This document shows, piece by piece, positions 18,367-26,307 of a DNA stretch of 64,000 nt. The stretch lies in the NCBI GenBank assembly GCA_015075005.1, contig JABTVC010000002.1, positions 1,284,259 through 1,348,258 of the forward strand. Direction: 5' to 3'. The stretch's first letter is position 1; every line of letters starts with the position of its first letter. The notes beneath the pieces are model-generated. The model was not told where the DNA came from. It saw nothing but the letters and a program-made list of their open reading frames with translations, and searched no databases. A program made the position numbers and the translations under genes. Source of the stretch: Planctomycetia bacterium (GTDB lineage: Bacteria > Planctomycetota > Brocadiia > Brocadiales > Brocadiaceae).

Positions 18367-19098
18367 ATGAAACGCCGTCCTGACATAGTTGTACAGCTCG
18401 TCCATATCCTGGGACCTAGGAAGGGAAGTATCCAGGATTTCTCTGAAGATTTGATCACTATTGGCCGGAATCCGTCGTGCCATCTTCGTTTTCCTGCAGA
18501 TATAACTATTGTCTCGCGTAATCATGCCGAAATCATCAGAGAAGGTAATCAGTTCAGGTTAAATAACAAAAGTCCAAATTTCACATTTTTAAATGGAAAG
18601 CAGATTGAAGAAGGGCAGAAGGTATATCTTAAAAATGGAGATGTCTTAGAATTTGCGAAGGGTGGACCGAAGGTTAGTTTTCTTGCTGAAATAAAGGAAA
18701 CAGACGTGGATACTGAAAATGCAAAAGCAACCCCTCGTGTTATTCAAACTGTTACAGATAATCAAGAAGAGATACCCGTTCAAAGGAGTAATGTTCCCCT
18801 GATTATCCAATATGGTCCCACACTCCGTTCATTTAAAGAACTCCCGGTTATCATAGGCAAAAACCCAAAGTGCGGATTTGTAATTGACCAACCTTCAATT
18901 TTCGATCAGCACGCCCAGATATTCTTCAGCAAAAATCAATACTGGATAAAGGATCTTACCGGAAAGAGGTCTGTGCAGATAAACAGGCAGCCCTTTGAAT
19001 GCCAGGCTTCTCTTAAAGACAACGATGATATTGCCCTGAGTCCTCAGGGCCCCGTTTTCCGTTTTCTTGGCAATGGTCGTTTTGTAGAGATTGTATAA
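18367..19098 (+). CDS. Double FHA-domain protein
   Basis: The ATG at 18367 (MKRRPDIVV) is chosen because the first FHA domain starts right after it. The longer frame from GTG 18292 adds only hydrophobic, non-family residues. FHA 1 spans about residues 5-95 (TIGRNPSCHLRF, SRNHAEI, FLNGKQI). FHA 2 spans about 135-240 (VIIGKNPKCGFVI, DQHAQIFF) and is more divergent, with the usual SxxH replaced by FDQH. There is no membrane segment, so it should be a soluble cytoplasmic phosphothreonine reader. It lies next to the PP2C phosphatase and near the kinase, completing a kinase-phosphatase-FHA module. The ribosome site is weak. Confidence 0.85.
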   Translation: MKRRPDIVVQLVHILGPRKGSIQDFSEDLITIGRNPSCHLRFPADITIVSRNHAEIIREGNQFRLNNKSPNFTFLNGKQIEEGQKVYLKNGDVLEFAKGGPKVSFLAEIKETDVDTENAKATPRVIQTVTDNQEEIPVQRSNVPLIIQYGPTLRSFKELPVIIGKNPKCGFVIDQPSIFDQHAQIFFSKNQYWIKDLTGKRSVQINRQPFECQASLKDNDDIALSPQGPVFRFLGNGRFVEIV

Positions 19099-20154
19099 TC
19101 CTACTTGTTCAAAAACTCCCATAAATAGTATTGATAGGCGTGAGAGATAATAAACGGCCTCTTTCCTCTCGTTTGACCTCTTAGAATCACCATAATGACT
19201 ATTGTCCGTGCCAAAGGGTGTCAGGCCTGTTTAACAGTATGTGACGTAAGGTGAGGGATCCACTTGATGAACACCGCCAATGAAACGGACGTTGGCAAAG
19301 TCGGTATCCTCATCGAACGGCTGGCTTGAACACCGGCCAACAAACCCGTAGGCAGGGACGAGTAGCCGCACCAGAAGAATGCCATTCATACGGTTCCACT
19401 GCCGGGTGACTGCTGTTCGCGCGCGGGCGAATCCCTCAGACAGTACCCCAAAACGTTGCGCATGTTCAAGGCTTCCCGCCAGACCTGGACCGTCCGCTGC
19501 CAATGGCTTCACCGAGGACCATCATGGTGTTATCCCCAAGTTCAACAAGCAGAAATTGTATCTCTTGTAACATCAATAAGTTGCAATTTTAGCACTTCAT
19601 TTTTCGGCACTACATCTTTGAGTTTTAATAGGTGATTTTATATATTTTCTGCCTGACGGTGTATGTTTCATATGAAGATTATTATAGATCATGTATTGCA
19701 CTTCCGTGTATGATGAATCCCTGCGGTTCGTAGCTTTTTTGGGTCTTCTCCCTATCGAGTGGGTAAAAATAAGGGGGAAAAAGTCTTAGAGCCCAATGAA
19801 TTACAGTGTTTTTTTGCTTGTTTTGGCATTTAAAAATTTGATACAAAACAGCATGAGAAGAAAACGATCACTATATGATGCATATAAGTTTTGTAATTTT
19901 AAGCCACAGCGCAAGATATCAGGTATCCTTGGGGATTCTAACGCTTTAGTAATTAAGCTCGTCCGACAGAGAAAAAAACAGTCTGCGGCGCCTGTAACAG
20001 GGTTCACCGAACTTTCTATGACCGAAAAGATAGGCAAGTTCGTGATCTTTCCTGTGGTAACAGGCGCGTGTACATCGAACTTGGGTTGAGTCCCCGTAAC
20101 GAATTCTCAGTAAATTTTATCGATTTATTCTATTAACCCTATTCACAAATAAAA
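19099..20154. other. Gene-poor region with a GC-rich relic and a strong hairpin
   Basis: No convincing complete gene was found. Positions 19231-19512 are clearly richer in G+C than the surroundings and hold open frames on both strands (for example GILLVRLLVPAYGFVG on the minus strand) that match nothing I recognise; they may be a relic of transferred DNA. A 97-codon plus frame at 19796-20089 contains the hairpin described separately. It resembles recurrent short hypothetical frames of the GD.NALVIKLVR type seen near mobile elements, so it may be a repeat element and not a gene. Confidence 0.4.
19988..20067 (+). repeat. 80-base imperfect hairpin (candidate structured RNA or mobile-element remnant)
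   Basis: Nested complementary arms are visible: GCGCCTGT with ACAGGCGC, ACAGG with CCTGT, CAC with GTG, GAACTT with AAGTTC, and CTAT with ATAG. Together they give about 26 pairs around one axis. No T-run follows. It lies inside a dubious short ORF. Confidence 0.55.
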
Positions 20155-20187
20155 AAAAAGGGGCAAACAAACTGTTTGCCCCTTTTT
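20155..20187. terminator. Bidirectional intrinsic terminator
   Basis: GGGGCAAACA pairs with TGTTTGCCCC around a three-base loop. It has an A-run on one side and a T-run on the other, so it can end transcription from both directions. It lies 38 bases after the stop of the minus-strand gene at 20225. Confidence 0.92.
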
Positions 20188-20224
20188 AAACCTTATCTTC
20201 CCGCCAGGAATTACAAAAGAAAGA

Positions 20225-21037
20225 TTACTTATTTTTTACCTTTACTCCAATATTAACCTTCACATCTTTCCTTCCTGCATCCTGGAACTTAATTTTGGCA
20301 TGACCAGTTTTCGTTGTCGCAGTAATGATAAATTTAGCCTCACCGTTAGCATCTGTCAGTGCACTTGCAGGCGATACGGTTATACGTTTCTTTCCACCCG
20401 TTATCGTCGCTTGCACCAATCTGTTAACAGCTCTCAGATCATCTTTAACATTGCAAACTACCGTGATCGTCTCTTCTGCACTTTGTTCTTTCACAATCTT
20501 CAGCGGCTTTGGCGAACCCGTCATTTTAACAGGAACACAAGACTCCGGCGTTGGTGAAGGCGTCGGAGTTCCTTCCGTATTCAGTGCTAATCTAAATATA
20601 TTTGCACCTGTTTGCGTATCTGGGTTACCTGTCGCTACCGTCACATCCTGTGCAGACGATGCATATCCTGCCGCTTCTGCGACCAGCGTTTGTGCCCCGA
20701 CAGGTACATTCTGTATTGCATAAACACCATCTTGTCCCTGAACACTTGTTGTAGTTCCTGACAGGCCTGTGCCTACAACAGTGACCGTCGCACCGTTTAT
20801 GCCAGCGCCGGTATCAACGCCAGTTACCTGGCCAGCAATATTACCAACCTCACCTGGTGTCGGTGTTGGTGTTGGTGTACCTGGAGTAAGGGTAGGCGTG
20901 GACTCCTCAGCTGCTATAGCCCTAAACTCACCTGCATTGCCCAGGGTGTTGCCTATCCCCACGCTGGCATGGAAAATCATACCGATAAAGCCAAGAAACA
21001 TCGCACATCTTATGATCCCTATTTGTTTCTGCCACAT
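20225..21037 (-). CDS. Secreted protein with carboxypeptidase-regulatory-like and Ig-like domains joined by Thr-Pro linkers
   Basis: An N-terminal hydrophobic segment (about residues 8-28) serves as signal peptide or anchor, and an AGGGAG ribosome site precedes the ATG. Two TPTPTP-type linkers (about 48-62 and 155-165) flank a carboxypeptidase-regulatory-like beta domain (IAGQVTGVDTGAGINGATVT). An Ig-like C-terminal domain (ANGEAKFIITATTKTG) follows. It resembles in design the large secreted protein at 10017 but is on the other strand and separate. It is probably an exported surface protein. No catalytic residues are seen. It is a single-gene unit ending in a strong terminator. Confidence 0.75.
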   Translation of the reverse strand: MWQKQIGIIRCAMFLGFIGMIFHASVGIGNTLGNAGEFRAIAAEESTPTLTPGTPTPTPTPGEVGNIAGQVTGVDTGAGINGATVTVVGTGLSGTTTSVQGQDGVYAIQNVPVGAQTLVAEAAGYASSAQDVTVATGNPDTQTGANIFRLALNTEGTPTPSPTPESCVPVKMTGSPKPLKIVKEQSAEETITVVCNVKDDLRAVNRLVQATITGGKKRITVSPASALTDANGEAKFIITATTKTGHAKIKFQDAGRKDVKVNIGVKVKNK

Positions 21038-21503
21038 ATATTTCTCCCTCTTTCTAAAATAAAACGACGTAAATAATTACGGACAACCTGAAATGTTTGT
21101 TATAACAGTTTTAGTGAAACACATTACCATTTCGAACACAGACATAGTTTTAAAGCTTCAGGATGAAATTCATTTTTCAAAACTTCCTATCCTTTGTAAT
21201 GATGGGATGAGGAGGAGGTAAAAAACTTGTTATCTACTGTCATCGCTTTCGTCGCGTAATGTAATATATAAAAATTCAAAAGTCAATCTTATTTTTAGTT
21301 GAATGAGTTTTAATCATAGAGAAATTCCCATGCTTTATCTTCGCCAGCCATGTAGTTCTCAATATAGATTCTAGTTTCTGGCCTTGGCTTACAAGGAATG
21401 GGTATTCAGTGATAACGTTTTACCCGGTGTTACACATCTTGCCCTTTTTGTATTATACCTTTTCCGTTATTTCACAGCGGGAATTATTTTGTTTGGAATT
21501 CCA
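21038..21503. other. Intergenic region, 466 bases
   Basis: The region is AT-rich and probably carries the promoter of the secreted-protein gene near 21060-21140. A 28-codon start-less frame on the minus strand (about 21312-21401, KPRPETRIYIENYMAGEDKA) looks like the tail of a lost gene. Nothing else was recognised. Confidence 0.35.
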
Positions 21504-22157
21504 CTAATAACTATTGGACGTGTCCCTCTTTGCTCGCAGTAATTCGGAGCGGGTATTCGTTATTTTCAACCCTCTTTGCCTTGCCAGGGATTTCACCCAC
21601 AACTTAAATCTTTCATTTATTTGAAACGAAACAGCATCAAAACCTTTCGTCCTGAGTTCAGCCATTAATAAAGTAACTGCCTGAAAAGTGCACAAATAGT
21701 TTTCTGCGGATTGCTTCCTGAGGTAATATTCAGAAGGTGGTACTGTCTTTAATCCGATTTTTTTCAAATTTACGAGCACGGGTTTGTGGAGCCATCTCCT
21801 CGCATTTCTCCAACTGGTGTCCAGAACAAAAATATTCAATGGTTTCCCCGTTTCTTCCATAATTTTTTGCCCATCACAAACAGGTGGTGTCGGGAAAAGG
21901 ATTACCGGCGTATAATCGGTTCTCACTATTTCAGACTTAACCTCTTTTTCCCACCCCTTCTTTCCCATATAAACAGGAGAGACATTTTCCAGCATACATC
22001 GAAGCAGCCTTCCCGTATTGGAGATAATCCGTTCTTCTCTTTTGCTTGTTAACAGGGTTATTTTATGTTCCGTCCAAAAGGCAGAATTTTCACTGCAAAT
22101 ACAGTCTTGAATTATTAACCGGCACTGGATACATCTTTCCTGGTTTGATTTATTCAT
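21504..22157 (-). CDS. DTW-domain protein, probable tRNA-uridine aminocarboxypropyltransferase
   Basis: The N-terminus has a zinc-type cysteine set (CIQCRLIIQDCIC). The DTW-type motif appears as LDTSWRNARRW, followed by YYLRKQSAENYLCTFQA, which corresponds to the conserved LR....LST.EA segment of this family. DTW (TapT/TuaA-like) enzymes transfer the 3-amino-3-carboxypropyl group from S-adenosylmethionine to a tRNA uridine, giving acp3U. The length of 217 residues is normal. The C-terminal tail is basic. It stands alone between unrelated genes and looks intact. Confidence 0.82.
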   Translation of the reverse strand: MNKSNQERCIQCRLIIQDCICSENSAFWTEHKITLLTSKREERIISNTGRLLRCMLENVSPVYMGKKGWEKEVKSEIVRTDYTPVILFPTPPVCDGQKIMEETGKPLNIFVLDTSWRNARRWLHKPVLVNLKKIGLKTVPPSEYYLRKQSAENYLCTFQAVTLLMAELRTKGFDAVSFQINERFKLWVKSLARQRGLKITNTRSELLRAKRDTSNSY

Positions 22158-22401
22158 ATTTCGATTTTATGTTGCATAAGATGAATTGATCACGAAAAAC
22201 AAAATGCCCTTTCGCCCCTTTAGGGCTTCACCCCCATAAGCGTTCTTCAAGATCAAATACTCTCTTATCATTCAACATTCATTATTCCTTGTTCGATATT
22301 CGATATTGGACTCCATGCAAACAATATCAAAAACAACTTAGCGCTTCTGGGCTTTACCTCCGCTATATCCTGACGGCCTTTCAGACCTGATATCGAATTT
22401 C

Positions 22402-23418
22402 CTATACGCCGAACATGTGACTGTCCATAAAACCCGTTAAGGCCAACCCCCCTCCGGAGTGAATCAGGAGTATATTTCCATCAAGCGCCTGGCCTGGAAT
22501 CGTTTGCCTTGCCGTAAGAAACAGTTTGGATGAGTAAACAGGGTCAGTGAGAATTCCATCCTCTCTGGCAATACGCCTTATTTCATTGAAAATAGTCTTG
22601 TTGGTGCTGCCAAATGACTTGGCGGTCGCAGGATAGTACAAATGATAGTCAGGTAATGGACAAAGAGAAACACCAAGAAAGTCCCCGGTATATTCTACAA
22701 CCTGGGATAATCCCGCTTGGAAATCCTCAAATGAGCCTGCCAGAACCACGACATGAAAAACCGTCTTTCTCTCAATGGCGGCAGCCCCAGCCAAAAGAGA
22801 TTGTGCAACCATCCCCGTACCGGCGTCAATGAAAATATGATCGAAGCGAACCCCCGATTCCCTCTCATTGCGAAGGATATCAACGAGAATGCTTAAAGAG
22901 CCTGGCAGAGCCAGCCGATGATGTGCCCCCTCAGGAAGCACGAAGATTTTTATTCCCTGTGCACTTCTTTCTTCTATATAGGTGTTGACAAAATTTTCGC
23001 AATTAGCCCACTGTGAGCGAGAAATCCAATGGATTTCGCTGTCATCAACAAACAACGAGAGCAACTTTACGTTCCCCAGTTTTTGAGATGGTGGTCCAAG
23101 CAAGAAAGGAGTCATCTTGATATTGTTTTCCCTCAGGGTCTGAGCCGCTGAAAGTACGTTGTTTGAATTTGCCCCGCCAATTACCACCACCTCCTCAATC
23201 CCTTTTTCTTTCAATGAAGGAATTATGGATGCATGTTTACGCAACTTGGTTCCGGACACACCGAAGCCAAGCTCATCATCCCGTTTGACCCATATATCTG
23301 AACGGCCGAACCATCGTAACCGATGGATGCGGCTCTGAAGATGAAATGCTTCAGCCGTTTCCAGCCGGCAGGCGTCTGCTACTTTTCTGTATAGTTCGGC
23401 TTCTTGAATCACGGTCAT
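22402..23418 (-). CDS. PLP-dependent enzyme of the ACC deaminase / D-cysteine desulfhydrase family
   Basis: The fold-type II signature is seen: VKRDDELGFGVSGTKLRKHAS, in which the Lys of GTKLRK should bind pyridoxal phosphate, then GGANSNNV for the phosphate/substrate loop, and a Gly-rich region near the C-terminus (IHSGGGLALTGF). Members deaminate 1-aminocyclopropane-1-carboxylate or cleave D-cysteine to pyruvate, ammonia and sulfide; substrate choice cannot be made from sequence here. The 338-residue length is typical. The gene is intact and has no evident operon partner: a thioredoxin relic lies upstream on the same strand. Confidence 0.8.
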   Translation of the reverse strand: MTVIQEAELYRKVADACRLETAEAFHLQSRIHRLRWFGRSDIWVKRDDELGFGVSGTKLRKHASIIPSLKEKGIEEVVVIGGANSNNVLSAAQTLRENNIKMTPFLLGPPSQKLGNVKLLSLFVDDSEIHWISRSQWANCENFVNTYIEERSAQGIKIFVLPEGAHHRLALPGSLSILVDILRNERESGVRFDHIFIDAGTGMVAQSLLAGAAAIERKTVFHVVVLAGSFEDFQAGLSQVVEYTGDFLGVSLCPLPDYHLYYPATAKSFGSTNKTIFNEIRRIAREDGILTDPVYSSKLFLTARQTIPGQALDGNILLIHSGGGLALTGFMDSHMFGV

Positions 23419-23494
23419 TTATCCGCTGTTAATAAAGAGAAATTTATCGTATATAATCATATCAGAGAAGGCCTTGATTGACCATCGAAGAATT

Positions 23495-23620
23495 CTATAG
23501 ACGTATTAAATTCGTTACGTTATATTTCTTGTAAAGATTAACAAAACCGGGTATCTCTTTCCTGCATGGCGGACACCATGTTGCCCACAGTTCAAGGATC
23601 ACCACCTTGCCTTTGTTGCT
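23495..23620 (-). pseudogene. Fragment of a TlpA-like thioredoxin
   Basis: Translation of this stretch gives NKGKVVILELWATWCPPC followed by RKEIPGFVNLYKKY, then a stop at 23495-23497. It contains the CPPC redox site. It is nearly the same as residues around the active site of the intact TlpA-like protein at 58031-58528. Both ends of the gene are missing, and the upstream edge meets a palindromic repeat. It is a relic, perhaps of an ancient duplication. Confidence 0.8.
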
Positions 23621-23628
23621 CACTCACC

Positions 23629-23697
23629 TCGGAGACACAGAGAGCATGGAGTTTCACGGAGGAATTCTCTGTGTTTCTCTGTGTCTCCGTGGTTTTT
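23629..23697. repeat. Palindromic repeat (CGGAGACACAGAG type)
   Basis: CGGAGACACAGAG at 23630-23642 is the exact inverted complement of CTCTGTGTCTCCG at 23677-23689. Such GAGACACAGAG elements recur in many genomes as dispersed palindromes. It abuts the thioredoxin fragment and lies 64 bases past the stop of the ArsM fusion. Confidence 0.7.
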
Positions 23698-23760
23698 TGT
23701 ATTATTTCTTTTGCTGCTGAGTAGTTACCTTTTCCCACTGATATCAGGGCAGTTCTTAGA

Positions 23761-25590
23761 TTAACAGCATTTTGGCCCACACGATATTTCCACGTCCTTG
23801 CCTGGCATACCAGACAACAGAAACATCACTTTATAGGGAGGATTTGAGAGTTTCCATGCAGTATCGGTACATATTTCCACAGGGATTCCTGCCGGATACG
23901 TGTGCCCGTCATCATCCGAAACACTGCTAAAAGGTCCTCTATAGGTCGCATATTGTCCGGTGTATTTACATTCCTTCGACTTCTCGTATTTGTACCCCCT
24001 TGCAGTCACGGAGTAAAACGTAAAACCATTCACCTCCTTATAGAGATAGCGATTCACCACTTCCAGCCCATAGAAACCTGAAGTCTTCGCTATCGTGAAA
24101 AATTCCCGCTCTGTAATTGCCCCGGAAATGCACTCGCCCCACAATTTTTTATCCTGTTTCATAGACACGGGGACTTCCCTGCCAGAGACAATGTCTGATA
24201 TCGCGAATCTACCACCTATCTTTAGCACCCTGAATATCTCTTGAAAAACCTTCGTCTTTTGGTCTGATAAATTGATGACGCAATTGGACGTTACCAGATC
24301 AACGCATTCATCTGCCAGAGGTATCTCTTCCAGAAACCCTTTCATAAAATGTACATTATCAAAACCCAGTTTTTCCGCAACAGCGCCTTTTGACCTATGG
24401 GCATTTCGCAGCATTTCATCCGTCATGTCAACCCCGATAACCCGTCCATATTTGCCTACCAGCTTTGCAGCGATAAAACAGTCTATCCCACCGCCAGCGC
24501 CCAAATCCAGCACACTTTCTCCGGGTTCGACGTTGGCTTGCGTCATGGGGCTGCCGCACCCATACGAAATGCCCAAAACTTCCGGGGGAATATGCGATAG
24601 GTCTGTTGGATTATAACTGGTTGGACAACATAGTTCCTTTTGAGGATGAATGGCGGCAGTGGCATAAAATTCATTAACTGACTTCCTGACGACGTCTTTG
24701 ACTTCCGGGTCTTCATTTTTACAGGTTAGTCCCGTTGTTCTGCAGGTATAACAAGCAGGCGATTCCATCGTGTACGGCCCAAGGGATTCTTGCAAAGTCC
24801 ATCCCATCCAGGCTTTTGGAGTGGCAATAAGTAGGGGACAAACAAATACCCCTTTATTGGTCACGATACGGCTGGTGGTACATTGGAGATTGTCCATCGG
24901 GTAATTATCAAAGCACTGATCGGTAACCCGTTCGCTTTCATCATAAGGTCTGACAAATTCGGCGCATCGTCCCAGGAGAACCAAAGGTAGTTTTTTGAGT
25001 CTTAACTGTGGGATATTCAAAGAACGTTCAAGCAACTGAAGTTCTTCTGCCGTTTCTTTCGTAAACTTTCCATATTTCGACCAATCGGCTACCGTAATAA
25101 TCGGATTAAAACCAGCATGTGTCAGGGATTGAATACCCCTGATTGCCCTCTTAAATGCTCCCTCTCCACGAATCTGGTCATTTTCTTCCTCTATAAAACT
25201 TTCCAGGCTTACCCTGAATGCTAATGTATGTTTGGATGTGCGAGATACCTGGGCTAGCGTTTGTGAAATATCCTCTGTTATTAAGGTGCCATTTGAAAGG
25301 ACTGTGGTCTGACCGTATTTTAGGGACTCTTGTAAAATATCTACTATATGAGGATGTAAAAAAGGCTCGCCTCCGGTAAAGTAAAATTCTTTTACACCCA
25401 GCGTTGCTGCCTCTTTCAAATACCACTGTATAGTATCTACGGTTATCATCTCATGTGTTGTGTTTTTGGGGCTGCAGGAGATAAAGCAATGGGCACACTG
25501 TAAGTTACAATGAGTTCCTGTTACCTGAAACCACAATGTTTCGAGCTGTTTTAAATAAACCTTTGGCGTATTAATGGTTCTAACCTCCAA
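23761..25590 (-). CDS. Radical SAM / arsenite S-adenosylmethionine methyltransferase (ArsM) fusion protein
   Basis: Residues 20-230 form a radical SAM domain. The cluster motif CNLQCAHC has Cys28, Cys32 and Cys35, and YFTGGEPFLHP is the GGE motif. A cysteine-rich SPASM-like region (about 240-305) follows. From about residue 315 the protein is a full arsenite methyltransferase. Motif I is VLDLGAGGGIDCF. The four ArsM cysteines appear in KELCCPTSY, YGCGSP, SNCVINLS and LWGECISGA. The usual ArsM C-terminal domain ends in CGPKCC. The methyltransferase half should make methylated arsenicals from thiol-bound As(III). The radical SAM half may then modify the product, as ArsS does in arsenosugar synthesis, although it is not the ArsS subfamily. 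Glycosyltransferase genes follow closely. Confidence 0.88.
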   Translation of the reverse strand: MEVRTINTPKVYLKQLETLWFQVTGTHCNLQCAHCFISCSPKNTTHEMITVDTIQWYLKEAATLGVKEFYFTGGEPFLHPHIVDILQESLKYGQTTVLSNGTLITEDISQTLAQVSRTSKHTLAFRVSLESFIEEENDQIRGEGAFKRAIRGIQSLTHAGFNPIITVADWSKYGKFTKETAEELQLLERSLNIPQLRLKKLPLVLLGRCAEFVRPYDESERVTDQCFDNYPMDNLQCTTSRIVTNKGVFVCPLLIATPKAWMGWTLQESLGPYTMESPACYTCRTTGLTCKNEDPEVKDVVRKSVNEFYATAAIHPQKELCCPTSYNPTDLSHIPPEVLGISYGCGSPMTQANVEPGESVLDLGAGGGIDCFIAAKLVGKYGRVIGVDMTDEMLRNAHRSKGAVAEKLGFDNVHFMKGFLEEIPLADECVDLVTSNCVINLSDQKTKVFQEIFRVLKIGGRFAISDIVSGREVPVSMKQDKKLWGECISGAITEREFFTIAKTSGFYGLEVVNRYLYKEVNGFTFYSVTARGYKYEKSKECKYTGQYATYRGPFSSVSDDDGHTYPAGIPVEICTDTAWKLSNPPYKVMFLLSGMPGKDVEISCGPKCC

Positions 25591-25596
25591 AATTAG

Positions 25597-26307
25597 TTAA
25601 AGAAACCTAAATCGATATTTAAATATTGTGTAAATTATTTTAATCCCGGCCTGAACCGAACCTTTTATCGTCCCTGTGATTTTTGACTGTCCTATGCGTT
25701 TTCTATAACGTACCGGTACTTCAAGGATGCGAATTTTCTGCATTACAGCCTTTATTTGCATCTCAACAGTCCATCCAAAATCCTTATCTTTCATATCCAT
25801 TTGCATCAGAGATTTATACCTGATAGCACGAAAAGGACCTAAATCGCTAAAACTAAATCCCCAGAATAGTCGAATCAGGAACGTTGCCAGCTTGTTCCCA
25901 AAATATGCCTGTAATAAGAGGGCGCCATTCTCCCTTTTCCCACTCATTCGTGAACCTATGGTTAGGTCTGCCTTGTTGTCAATAATAGGGCGAAGTAAAT
26001 ATTCCATATCTTCTGGAAAATCGCTATAATCACCATCCAGAAAAACAACTATTTCAGTATCGTCATCCAGAAGAGAAAGTCCTTTTAAACATGCACTTCC
26101 ATATCCCTTCCTGTACTCTTTTACAACATAGGCACCGGCATTTTTAGCCGTCAGAAATGTACTGTCCTCACTTCCATTATCAACAACTATGATTTTATCT
26201 ACTAATTTTTTTGGTATATCTCTTATTACAAAGCCAATTGCCCTTTCCTCATTATAAGCAGGAATGATAACCGAAATTTTGGGAGATTTCATCGATAATT
26301 CTTTCAT
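25597..26307 (-). CDS. Family 2 glycosyltransferase, dolichol-phosphate-mannose-synthase type
   Basis: The GT-A fold is clear: SVIIPAYNEERAIGFVI at the start, VVDNGSEDST, then FLDGDYSDFPEDM carrying the DxD-like metal site, and a family-typical GSRMSGKR. The 236-residue protein ends in a hydrophobic stretch. It probably transfers a sugar from a nucleotide donor to a lipid phosphate at the inner membrane. Its ATG overlaps the stop of the upstream GT-C gene as ATGA, which fixes the start and implies translational coupling. The ArsM fusion starts 6 bases after its stop, so the three genes look like one operon. Confidence 0.88.
   Translation of the reverse strand: MKELSMKSPKISVIIPAYNEERAIGFVIRDIPKKLVDKIIVVDNGSEDSTFLTAKNAGAYVVKEYRKGYGSACLKGLSLLDDDTEIVVFLDGDYSDFPEDMEYLLRPIIDNKADLTIGSRMSGKRENGALLLQAYFGNKLATFLIRLFWGFSFSDLGPFRAIRYKSLMQMDMKDKDFGWTVEMQIKAVMQKIRILEVPVRYRKRIGQSKITGTIKGSVQAGIKIIYTIFKYRFRFL

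Noticed and set aside
18160..18525. 121-codon minus-strand frame
   Set aside because: It is antisense to the FHA protein start and shows only shadow coding.
23592..23780. 62-codon minus-strand frame
   Set aside because: Its sequence comes from the palindromic repeat and the wrong phase of the thioredoxin relic.
23761..25590. ArsS (DUF3641) identity of the radical SAM half
   Set aside because: The cluster region and downstream motifs differ from ArsS; only radical SAM membership is supported.
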